NCBI GenBank assembly: GCA_012515135.1
Contig: JAAYYX010000085.1
Coordinates: 1-8,684 of the forward strand
Direction of reading: 5' to 3'
Length of the DNA stretch: 8,684 bases
DNA from: Clostridiales bacterium
GTDB lineage: Bacteria; Bacillota; Clostridia; Peptostreptococcales; Anaerovoracaceae
Part shown: positions 1 through 5,468 of the stretch, in pieces
How the letters are laid out: each line of letters begins with the position of its first letter
Numbering within the stretch: position 1 is the stretch's first letter
The notes under the pieces: generated by a model
Databases searched by the model: none
Seen by the model: only the letters and a program-made list of their open reading frames with translations
Told to the model about the DNA's origin: nothing
Position numbers and translations under genes: made by a program

Positions 1-534
1 ATTTCCAAAACAGAAAGGGTTTTGCCCTTTCTTATTTTCGGTATCTCAATGGTGGCTCTATACAGTTGCAGCGCCCTTTATCACTATGTAAAAGGCCCGG
101 AAGCACGGATCCTGAAACTGCGTAAGCTTGACCATTCTATGATATTCGTTCTTATTGCCGGAACATATACCCCCATACTGGTCAATATAATACCAAAACC
201 CACATCAACTGTTTTCCTGATGGTAATATGGGGTGTCACCGCAGCCGGCATCATCATGAAGCAGGTGTGGCTCAATGCACCCCGCTGGCTTTATACTTTT
301 CTTTACGTGCTTATGGGCTGGGCTCTGGTGGCAAAGATCCCCTTTATCTACAGCGTCTCCAGGGGGTGTGCTTTGTGGCTGATCATAGGAGGAGTGCTTT
401 ATACGGCAGGGGCTTTGATGTATGCACTTAAAAAGCCGAATCTTATAAAGGATTTCGGCTTCCATGAGATATTTCATGTGTTTATAATACTGGGCACTTT
501 TGGTCATTTTACTGCAATAGCTTTTTATGTCTGA
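1..534 (+). CDS. Hemolysin III / PAQR-family membrane protein, 5'-truncated
   Basis: The reading frame is open from base 1, so the gene begins outside the window and the in-frame TTG at 22 is not a credible start. The visible 177 residues are strongly hydrophobic, with about six membrane segments. They carry the family signatures: SALYHYV near the start, LDHSMIFVLIAGTYTP in the next segment, and HEIFHVFIILGTFGHF at the C-terminus. The conserved histidines, aspartate and serine of these motifs form the metal site in the PAQR/CREST superfamily. Full-length bacterial members are around 210-220 residues, so roughly 40 N-terminal residues are missing. Despite the name, most bacterial members have no proven haemolytic role; a membrane-bound, zinc-dependent hydrolase-like or membrane-homeostasis function is usually suggested. 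The gene ends 36 bp before the convergent sfsA stop codon, and I see no convincing terminator hairpin between them. The family call is secure; the function is not. Confidence 0.93.
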   Translation: MSKTERVLPFLIFGISMVALYSCSALYHYVKGPEARILKLRKLDHSMIFVLIAGTYTPILVNIIPKPTSTVFLMVIWGVTAAGIIMKQVWLNAPRWLYTFLYVLMGWALVAKIPFIYSVSRGCALWLIIGGVLYTAGALMYALKKPNLIKDFGFHEIFHVFIILGTFGHFTAIAFYV

Positions 535-570
535 TTTTGTTTTTGATAATTTTCCGGCTTTATCTTTCAT

Positions 571-1272
571 CTAAAGAACAATCTTTACCGGTTCTGACAG
601 ATCTATGGTTCCCGCAGAGATTAGGCAGTCATACGCCATTATTTTTACGCCTCTTTTCTCTGCCTCTCTGAGGCTTTTTCCAAAGGATGCATGCATATCA
701 TCATTTGGCATGAACTTTTCGATGCCCTTCATCTGTATTATGAATATGATATAGGCCAGATAACCTCCGGATACGGCCTCCGCCAGTTCCAGAACATGTT
801 TTTTGCCTCTTTCCGTAGGTGCATCCGGGAACATGGCGATGCCGCTTTTATCAAGGGTGACTCCCTTTACTTCAGCAAAGGCTTTTTGTCCCTTCTCATC
901 TTCCGCATAAATATCTATTCTGGATCTACCCAGCTTTTTCTCTTTTTTTATGATCTTAAGAGGAGTCTCCATGCCCGGCAGTTTTATTTTTTCTGATAAA
1001 AGTCCTTCAAACACCAGCGCGTTGGGTATCTGTGAGTCTATGTTGACAAAAGTGTGTCCTTTTTTTACCGAAACAAGAGAATATCCGGTTTTACGGCCTT
1101 CTCTGTTTCCGCAGTCTTCCATCCATATCTCGACACCGGGCAACAGGAGTTCCTTCAGCCTTCCCGTGTTTCTCACGTGTATATACTCAAGCTTTCCATC
1201 GATTTCCGCCGTTGCCAGGAAACGATTGAGCCGCTCTTTGAATCTTCCCTTTTTGATTTTCTTATATTCCAT
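571..1272 (-). CDS. sfsA: SfsA family nuclease (sugar fermentation stimulation protein homologue)
   Basis: The 233-residue protein matches the usual SfsA length (about 230). Visible family blocks are VRNTGRLKELLLPG at 33-46 (NTGR core), the PD-(D/E)xK-like nuclease elements LGRSRIDIYAE at 114-124 and EVKGVTL at 134-140, then FPDAPTERGKKHVLEL at 148-163 and a C-terminal segment with DDMHASFGKSLREAEKRGV. SfsA was named for an effect on maltose metabolism in E. coli; structural and biochemical work on the family points to a DNA/RNA-cleaving nuclease with an OB-fold-like N-terminal domain. I chose the ATG at 1272. A longer reading from a TTG at 1308 adds a poor hydrophobic stretch and would run through the predicted promoter. 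There is no Shine-Dalgarno sequence before the ATG, consistent with a leaderless or near-leaderless message. The gene diverges from the MgtC-family gene and converges with the hemolysin III gene. Family confidence is high; the physiological role is uncertain. Confidence 0.93.
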   Translation of the reverse strand: MEYKKIKKGRFKERLNRFLATAEIDGKLEYIHVRNTGRLKELLLPGVEIWMEDCGNREGRKTGYSLVSVKKGHTFVNIDSQIPNALVFEGLLSEKIKLPGMETPLKIIKKEKKLGRSRIDIYAEDEKGQKAFAEVKGVTLDKSGIAMFPDAPTERGKKHVLELAEAVSGGYLAYIIFIIQMKGIEKFMPNDDMHASFGKSLREAEKRGVKIMAYDCLISAGTIDLSEPVKIVL

Positions 1273-1279
1273 GTTTATG

Positions 1280-1308
1280 ATTATACTAAAAATGATTTGA
1301 AGCCGCAA
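1280..1308 (-). promoter_or_regulatory. Promoter for sfsA (near-leaderless)
   Basis: On the minus strand a -35 TTGCGG (1308-1303) is followed by exactly 17 bp and a perfect -10 TATAAT (1285-1280). The expected start of transcription is about 7 nt downstream, at 1273-1272, which is the sfsA ATG itself. No ribosome binding site is present between the -10 and the ATG. The -35 is only moderate but the spacing and -10 are ideal. The assignment comes from sequence alone. Confidence 0.6.
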
Positions 1309-1311
1309 TTA

Positions 1312-1324
1312 TGATATAATATCA
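1312..1324 (+). promoter_or_regulatory. Extended -10 of the MgtC-family gene promoter, inside a 13-bp palindrome
   Basis: TGATATAAT at 1312-1320 reads as an extended -10 element (TGnTATAAT) on the plus strand; no good -35 lies 16-18 bp upstream, which an extended -10 can tolerate. The same bases form the perfect palindrome TGATAT-A-ATATCA (1312-1324), which could be an operator. Transcription from here would start near 1327, on the ribosome binding site. A second possible -10, TATACT at 1282-1287, would give a more usual leader but also lacks a clear -35. The element lies within 4 bp of the sfsA -35, so polymerase binding on the two strands should compete. Confidence 0.45.
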
Positions 1325-1326
1325 GC

Positions 1327-1334
1327 GGAGGTGA
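1327..1334 (+). promoter_or_regulatory. Strong ribosome binding site of the MgtC-family gene
   Basis: GGAGGTGA is a near-perfect complement to the 16S rRNA 3' end, 7 nt before the ATG at 1342. It fixes the start codon of the downstream gene. Confidence 0.85.
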
Positions 1335-1341
1335 GTGATAT

Positions 1342-2034
1342 ATGTTTGATCTTCCGGATTATTTTTACGATCTTAATATTTTTTCCATAAGCCTTCGCCT
1401 TGTGATGGCTTTGATAGCAGGCGGCATCATAGGTCTGGAAAGAGGTGCCAACAGACATCCGGCAGGATTCAGGACACATATACTGGTATGTATGGGAGCT
1501 GCCATCGCCATGCTCACCAACCAGTACATAGTCGATGTTTTTGAAAATGTCAGCGACCCTGCCCGGCTGGGGGCACAGGTCATAACCGGCGTGGGTTTTC
1601 TCGGAGTGGGCACCATACTGATAACCGGCAGGCAAAGAATAAAGGGCCTTACTACAGCTGCCGGGCTTTGGGCTTCCGCATGTCTGGGTCTGTCCATAGG
1701 CATAGGTTTTTATGAGGGTGCAATTATAGGAGCAATTCTTATTTTCATAAGTCTGGCCCTTCTGCCGAAGATAGAAAATTATTTTTATGAACATTCGGGG
1801 ATAGTCAATCTTTACATAGAAGTGGATTCTCTGGATTCCTTCAGAAGCTTTATGCACAGTATCAAGTCCATGGATCTGACCGTTACAGAAACCGGTCTCA
1901 ATCAGCAAAATCCCATGACTCCCAATGGCATAGCTTTTGTTTTATCGGTCAAGATACCAAAAAGCAAAAGTAATATGGATGTCATAGATGAACTCAGCGA
2001 GCTTGAAGGTATTTCCATAATAGACGAAATATAA
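1342..2034 (+). CDS. MgtC/SapB family membrane protein
   Basis: A 230-residue protein in the usual range for MgtC-type proteins with a C-terminal domain. The N-terminal part (about 15-142) holds four to five membrane segments with the family motifs GGIIGLERG (27-35), FRTHILVCMGAAIAML (43-58), GAQVITGVGFLGVGTIL (77-93) and GLTTAAGLWASACLGLSIGIG (102-122, split here by segment ends). Residues after about 150 form a soluble domain with the alternating pattern of an ACT-like fold, as in MgtC. Family members are linked to magnesium limitation, acid survival and, in Salmonella, inhibition of the F1Fo ATP synthase; many Bacillota members are uncharacterised, so no transport substrate is assigned. 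The gene starts 69 bp from divergent sfsA, behind a strong ribosome binding site, and is followed after 13 bp by the metallophosphoesterase gene, probably in one transcript. The family call is firm; the role is unknown. Confidence 0.92.
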   Translation: MFDLPDYFYDLNIFSISLRLVMALIAGGIIGLERGANRHPAGFRTHILVCMGAAIAMLTNQYIVDVFENVSDPARLGAQVITGVGFLGVGTILITGRQRIKGLTTAAGLWASACLGLSIGIGFYEGAIIGAILIFISLALLPKIENYFYEHSGIVNLYIEVDSLDSFRSFMHSIKSMDLTVTETGLNQQNPMTPNGIAFVLSVKIPKSKSNMDVIDELSELEGISIIDEI

Positions 2035-2047
2035 GGACAAAAAAAAT

Positions 2048-2602
2048 ATGAAAATATTCGTTATAAGCGATACCCACGGCCGTATCAAAAAAGCCGTTGA
2101 AGTATATAAAAACCTGACAGATGTGGATCTGATGGTCCATCTGGGGGACTATAAAAGAGACGCCCTTGATCTGGAGTCAAGACTGGGCGTTGACACCGTT
2201 TTTGTGGAGGGGAATATGGACGGTTCAATGACTCTAGAGAGTTCCTCAAAAATAATAGATACGGAATACGGAAAGATACTGATAACCCACGGCCATCTGG
2301 AGAATGTCAAAGACGGATTTGAAAATATTACTTCCCGCTGTATTTCCCAAGGATGCAAAGCTGTGCTCTTCGGTCATACTCACCGTCCTTTATATGAAGA
2401 AAAAAACGGCATATATCTTTTGAACCCGGGAAGCATTTCAGTGCCCCGGGACGGCAGCCGCGGCTCTTACGCAATCATCCACACCTCTGCCGACCGGTTC
2501 AGAGCCTCTGTGGTATACTGCGATAACAAAAAAAGCCCCTCCGGCAGCAGTCAAAGAGGGGGCTATTTAAAACGTCTTTTGAATTACAGCGATCGTTTCT
2601 GA
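2048..2602 (+). CDS. YfcE/MJ0936-type metallophosphoesterase
   Basis: A calcineurin-like phosphoesterase of 184 residues with the full metal-ligand set: SDTHG (D8, H10), HLGD (D34), EGNMD (N56), ITHGH (H81) and FGHTH (H110, H112). Members bind two divalent metals and hydrolyse phosphodiesters; the cellular substrate of most, including this one, is not known. Translation is supported by AAGGA at 2033-2037, which overlaps the stop codon of the preceding MgtC-family gene, so the two are likely cotranscribed. The family's conserved core ends near residue 155-160. Here about 25 further polar residues (from N160) are encoded by the DNA of an intrinsic terminator that serves the opposite strand. A TAA lies out of frame at 2524-2526, exactly where the core ends. 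The tail may therefore be a recent read-through extension, or reflect an indel near the A7 run at 2528-2534. The catalytic core is intact. Confidence 0.92.
   Translation: MKIFVISDTHGRIKKAVEVYKNLTDVDLMVHLGDYKRDALDLESRLGVDTVFVEGNMDGSMTLESSSKIIDTEYGKILITHGHLENVKDGFENITSRCISQGCKAVLFGHTHRPLYEEKNGIYLLNPGSISVPRDGSRGSYAIIHTSADRFRASVVYCDNKKSPSGSSQRGGYLKRLLNYSDRF
2528..2564 (-). terminator. Intrinsic terminator of the paaK-iorAB operon
   Basis: Read on the minus strand, AGCCCCCTC (2564-2556), a 14-nt loop and GAGGGGCT (2541-2534) form a GC-rich stem with one bulged base, followed by an uninterrupted run of seven T (2534-2528). It lies 100 nt beyond the thioesterase stop codon, with no other gene between in that direction. 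It sits inside the 3' end of the plus-strand metallophosphoesterase gene. In the plus direction the same hairpin is followed only by TATTTAAAAC, so it should be weak there. Confidence 0.8.
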
Positions 2603-2644
2603 TTGATGAGCGGGATAGATAAGGCCGTACCCCCATCAGAAACG
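2594..2644. repeat. 10-bp perfect inverted repeat with a 31-nt loop between convergent genes
   Basis: CGTTTCTGAT (2594-2603) and ATCAGAAACG (2635-2644) are exact reverse complements. The metallophosphoesterase stop codon (2600-2602) lies in the left arm. The loop contains GGG and CCCCC, which can pair to extend the structure. No T-tract follows on either strand, so it is not a standard intrinsic terminator. It is transcribed from both directions and may stabilise or process the 3' ends. Confidence 0.55.
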
Positions 2645-2663
2645 GCAAATGATATCTTTCAAA

Positions 2664-3116
2664 TCATTCCCTTGTGGTATCGATATTAAGATATATGGAG
2701 GCTCCGGTGGCAACTGTCTTGCCGGTGTTTTTACTTTTTGCCTCACACGCTATCTGTGTTATTCTTTTTCCTGAAGAAAGAGCCTTGGCAGTCACCAAAA
2801 CAGTATCCCCCATTTTGACCGGTCTTATGTATTTGAGATCAAGGCTCACCGTCGGTGCGAAATTCTCCCGTGCATAAAATCTTGCCAAAGCCGCCATGGT
2901 TATATCAAATGCCGTACATATGGCCCCTCCGTGCATGAAGCCCACCCTGTTAGCCTGCCAGGGTTGCATGGGAAACCCCAGAGTAATGGTCTTTTCTTCA
3001 TAAGAACAACTGACATTCTCCGAACGCATCATGCCGTTAAGTATATCTTTTTGTACTACATTGTTTTCCTTCATGGTTTTTTCCATGTAGGCTTCCATTT
3101 TCTTTTGCCCGTCCAT
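2664..3116 (-). CDS. PaaI-type hotdog-fold acyl-CoA thioesterase
   Basis: A 150-residue single hotdog domain. The signature is FMHGGAICTAFD at 60-71: H62-G63-G64 and the downstream D71, which in PaaI/4-hydroxybenzoyl-CoA-thioesterase-like enzymes polarise the thioester and activate water. The strand pairs TVSLDLKYIRPVKMGDTVLVTAKALSSG (split here: 89-101 and 102-116) and the C-terminal GKTVATGASIYLN complete the fold. The closest general role is hydrolysis of phenylacetyl-CoA or a related aryl-acyl-CoA to free acid plus CoA, inferred from the family and from position as last gene of an arylacetyl-CoA operon. The start follows the ACT gene stop by 3 nt, with AAGGA about 10 nt upstream of the ATG at 3116; Met7 and Met11 are weaker alternatives. 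Substrate specificity cannot be read from the sequence. Confidence 0.88.
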   Translation of the reverse strand: MDGQKKMEAYMEKTMKENNVVQKDILNGMMRSENVSCSYEEKTITLGFPMQPWQANRVGFMHGGAICTAFDITMAALARFYARENFAPTVSLDLKYIRPVKMGDTVLVTAKALSSGKRITQIACEAKSKNTGKTVATGASIYLNIDTTRE

Positions 3117-3119
3117 TGT

Positions 3120-3542
3120 CTAAATATCCTTCATACATAAGAGTGAGATGTTATTTTCTTTTAGGACTTCCCCCGCCTTTTCCGGATCTCCGACTTTGAA
3201 TATCAGTGCAGCCTTGCCGGTTTCGGATCTTATCATGGAATAGATATAATCTACGCCTATATCTTCATCGGCCAGTTTTTCAAGGACAGAGTGCAGTGCT
3301 CCGGGCACATTTTCAAAACTTACAGCCAGTACGGTGGTTATGCTGGCTGTAAAGCCGTTTTCGTTAAGTACGTTGACTGCCTTTTCCGGATCATCAACTA
3401 TACACCTCAGTATGCCGAAATCAACTGTGTCAGCAATACATACAGCTTTCATGTCGATATGGTTGTCCGTCAGTATTTTGGTATAGTCGGACAGCCTTCC
3501 CGTTTCATTTTCAAGAAAAACCGAAACTTGTTTAATAAACAT
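3120..3542 (-). CDS. Tandem ACT-domain protein, likely aromatic amino-acid sensor
   Basis: 140 residues composed almost wholly of two ACT domains (about 1-66 and 69-133). Each opens with the typical ligand-loop pattern: LENETGRLSDYTKIL (10-24) and FENVPGALHSVLEKL (76-90), with the glycine that contacts an amino acid in known ACT domains. There is no catalytic or DNA-binding domain. The strong AGGAGG at 3553-3548, five nt before the ATG at 3542, fixes the start. The gene lies 20 bp after paaK copy 1 and 3 bp before the thioesterase gene. Stand-alone tandem ACT proteins are familiar neighbours of paaK/ior genes in anaerobes. My inference is that the protein binds an aromatic amino acid or its oxo- or aryl-acid relative and modulates a pathway enzyme by protein contact. 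No ligand is proven, and an amino-acid-metabolism role outside this pathway is possible. Confidence 0.88.
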   Translation of the reverse strand: MFIKQVSVFLENETGRLSDYTKILTDNHIDMKAVCIADTVDFGILRCIVDDPEKAVNVLNENGFTASITTVLAVSFENVPGALHSVLEKLADEDIGVDYIYSMIRSETGKAALIFKVGDPEKAGEVLKENNISLLCMKDI

Positions 3543-3545
3543 ATT

Positions 3546-3553
3546 CTCCTCCT
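3546..3553 (-). promoter_or_regulatory. Strong ribosome binding site of the ACT-domain gene
   Basis: AGGAGGAG on the minus strand, a few nt before the ATG at 3542, in the 20-bp gap after paaK copy 1. It is the best ribosome binding site in the operon and suggests that this regulatory protein is made in good amount. Confidence 0.75.
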
Positions 3554-3562
3554 CTGCTAAAA

Positions 3563-4873
3563 CTATACTCTTTCAGAAAGATTTCTCGTATCTTCAACTC
3601 TGACCGCTTTGCCTTCGCTTCTTGGCAGTGTCCCTTCACTAAGAAATCTAAGTGTACAACCTATGCCCAATACAGCACGAAGATCATGATCTACTCTCTT
3701 TCTCAATTCCTCAACAAACTTTATGTCATCTATAGCAAGGCCTTCGGCCAGTTCCACATGGACTTCAAATGTATCTTTGTTGTCTTTTCTGCCGACCAGG
3801 ATCTTGTAATTCAAGGTGAGTTCCGCAAATCCGCTTATGACGCTTTCTATCTGGGACGGGAATACATTGACTCCTCTTATTATGAGCATGTCATCCGAAC
3901 GTCCCATAACGCGGCTCATTCTCAAAGTGGTCCTTCCGCATCCGCATTTTTCAGGCATAAGAGAACATATATCTCTTGTTCTGTATCTTATGAGAGGGAT
4001 CCCTTCTTTGCCTATTGTGGTGAATACTATTTCACCTTTTTCTCCATAAGGCAGGACCTCTTCCGTTTTTGGATCTATTGTTTCGGCAATGAACATGTCT
4101 TCCATTATGTGCATGCCATTATCCTCGCTGCAGCTGCATGCCACTCCCGGTCCCATTATTTCCGACAATCCGTATATATCATAAGCCTTTATCCCAAGAC
4201 CCTTTTCTATTTCTTTTTTCATTCCCGCCGTCCATGGTTCCGCTCCGAAAATGCCCGATTCAAGGGCCAGCTCATCGGTGGTGGTCCCGGCTTTTTTGAG
4301 GGCTTCTGAGATGGTCAGTGCGTATGAAGGAGTACAGCAAAGGATGGTGCTCTTGAAATCCTTCATCAGCAATATCTGTTTCTGTGTGTTCCCGCTGCTC
4401 ATGGGTATAACAGAAGCTCCCATATATTCCGCTCCTCCGTGGGCCCCCAGACCGCCTGTAAAAAGACCGTATCCATAAGCCACCTGAACAACGGAAGATT
4501 TATCTCCTCCTGCCATTGCAAAACATCTGGCTATGCACTCGGCCCAGTTTTCCAGGTCTCTTCTGGTGTACCCCACAACGGTGGGTTTACCTGTGGTTCC
4601 CGATGATGCATGTATCCTTACTATCTCAGAAAGGGGTGAAGCGAACATGCCATAGGGATAGTTTTCCCGAAGATCATCCTTCGTGGTAAAGGGCAGTTTC
4701 TTAAGGTCCTCAAGAGAAGTTATATCTCCCGGGGCAATGCCCTTTTGCTGCATCTTGTCTCTATAGGTCTCAACGTTCTTATAGATCCGCTCCACCGTCC
4801 GTTTTAATTTTGTGAGCTGTATTTTTTCCAGTTCTTTTCTTTCAGCGCATTCCGCTGTTTTGTTCCATATCAT
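3563..4873 (-). CDS. paaK: Phenylacetate-CoA ligase (AMP-forming), copy 1, canonical type
   Basis: A 436-residue enzyme of the acyl-adenylate superfamily with the PaaK order of motifs: P-loop SSGTTGKPT (90-98), FGAEPW (209-214, the PaaK-specific block), YGLSEIMGPG (234-243), RYRTRD (296-301), CGCGRT (310-315), GRSDDMLIIRGVNVFPSQIE (324-343) and C-terminal LPRSEGKAVRV with candidate adenylation lysine K422. The reaction is arylacetate + ATP + CoA to arylacetyl-CoA + AMP + PPi, in the cytoplasm. The ATG at 4873 overlaps the iorB stop (ATGA), and GGAGGG lies about 7 nt upstream, so translation is probably coupled to iorB. By eye roughly half of its residues match copy 2 of the same operon, so the two are old duplicates. 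Phenylacetate, 4-hydroxyphenylacetate and indoleacetate are all possible substrates; adjacency to iorAB favours an aryl acid. Confidence 0.92.
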   Translation of the reverse strand: MIWNKTAECAERKELEKIQLTKLKRTVERIYKNVETYRDKMQQKGIAPGDITSLEDLKKLPFTTKDDLRENYPYGMFASPLSEIVRIHASSGTTGKPTVVGYTRRDLENWAECIARCFAMAGGDKSSVVQVAYGYGLFTGGLGAHGGAEYMGASVIPMSSGNTQKQILLMKDFKSTILCCTPSYALTISEALKKAGTTTDELALESGIFGAEPWTAGMKKEIEKGLGIKAYDIYGLSEIMGPGVACSCSEDNGMHIMEDMFIAETIDPKTEEVLPYGEKGEIVFTTIGKEGIPLIRYRTRDICSLMPEKCGCGRTTLRMSRVMGRSDDMLIIRGVNVFPSQIESVISGFAELTLNYKILVGRKDNKDTFEVHVELAEGLAIDDIKFVEELRKRVDHDLRAVLGIGCTLRFLSEGTLPRSEGKAVRVEDTRNLSERV

Positions 4874-5466
4874 TTGTTTCCCTCCCGTCCCGCTCTGAAG
4901 GCTTTTTTGTTGAGCTCAACAAAGGCAGGCTTTACATTTTTTTCTATTTGTTCTATCCACTTTTCTTCCGGGAAAGGAAGTATCGAGGACATAGCCCCCA
5001 AAAGGACTGTGTTTACTGCTTTTTCGCTGCCGCAGGCTTGGGCGATCCCAAGAGCATCGATCAAAGTCACTTTGTCATTTTTTTCTTCGAAAAATTCTTT
5101 TATGCTCTCCGGATATGATAATGCCCCCATTATTACCGGCATTGGGTTAATGCGGCTGTCATTTACGAACATATATCCTTCTTTTTTCAAGAAAGGTACC
5201 CATCTGAAGCCTTCCAGCAATTCAAAGGCCAGTATCATATCGGCCCCTCCCTTATCTATTACAGGTGCCTTTACCGGCCGGCTGCTTATCCTTACATGGG
5301 TCACCACGCTACCGCCTCTCTGAGCCATTCCGTGGACCTCAGAAAGCTTCACATCATACCCGCTTTCAAGGGCCATATTACCCAGGATCACGCTGGCTAA
5401 TAGGGTTCCCTGACCCCCAACGCCTACGATAAGGATATCGAGGTCTTTTATTTCTTTGCTTTTCAT
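4870..5466 (-). CDS. iorB: Indolepyruvate:ferredoxin oxidoreductase, beta subunit
   Basis: 198 residues, typical of IorB. The N-terminus has the Rossmann-like glycine motif LIVGVGGQGTLLAS (12-25), followed by SEVHGMAQRGGSVVTHVR (42-59), the hallmark of the gamma-type domain of 2-oxoacid:ferredoxin oxidoreductases that binds CoA and completes the active site. With IorA it oxidatively decarboxylates aromatic 2-oxoacids to arylacetyl-CoA, reducing ferredoxin, or runs in reverse as a reductive carboxylase. I chose the ATG at 5466, not an upstream one at 5535. It is preceded by AAAGGAGG (5484-5477), lies 2 bp after the iorA stop, and gives the family N-terminus; the longer reading adds 23 unrelated residues encoded inside iorA. 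The stop overlaps the paaK copy 1 start by 4 bp. Confidence 0.93.
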   Translation of the reverse strand: MKSKEIKDLDILIVGVGGQGTLLASVILGNMALESGYDVKLSEVHGMAQRGGSVVTHVRISSRPVKAPVIDKGGADMILAFELLEGFRWVPFLKKEGYMFVNDSRINPMPVIMGALSYPESIKEFFEEKNDKVTLIDALGIAQACGSEKAVNTVLLGAMSSILPFPEEKWIEQIEKNVKPAFVELNKKAFRAGREGNK

Positions 5467-5468
5467 CC

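Noticed and set aside
22..24. TTG at 22 as start of the hemolysin III-type gene
   Set aside because: The frame is open from base 1 and the family needs about 40 more residues at the N-terminus, so the gene is cut by the window edge.
535..570. Terminator between the hemolysin III-type gene and sfsA
   Set aside because: The 36 bp are T-rich but I find no GC-rich stem; transcription may end inside either convergent gene.
1273..1308. Longer sfsA reading from TTG 1308
   Set aside because: The 12 added residues do not look like SfsA, the codons overlap the promoter elements, and the ATG at 1272 gives the family N-terminus.
2528..2534. A7 run followed by a hairpin as a programmed frameshift signal in the metallophosphoesterase gene
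   Set aside because: The codon phase (AAC AAA AAA AGC) is not a good slippery heptamer, the catalytic core is already complete, and the run is better explained as the T-tract of the opposite-strand terminator.
3686..4309. Long plus-strand open frames inside paaK copy 1, and similar ones inside iorA and paaK copy 2
   Set aside because: They are antisense shadows of well-conserved enzymes, with no family resemblance and no ribosome binding sites.
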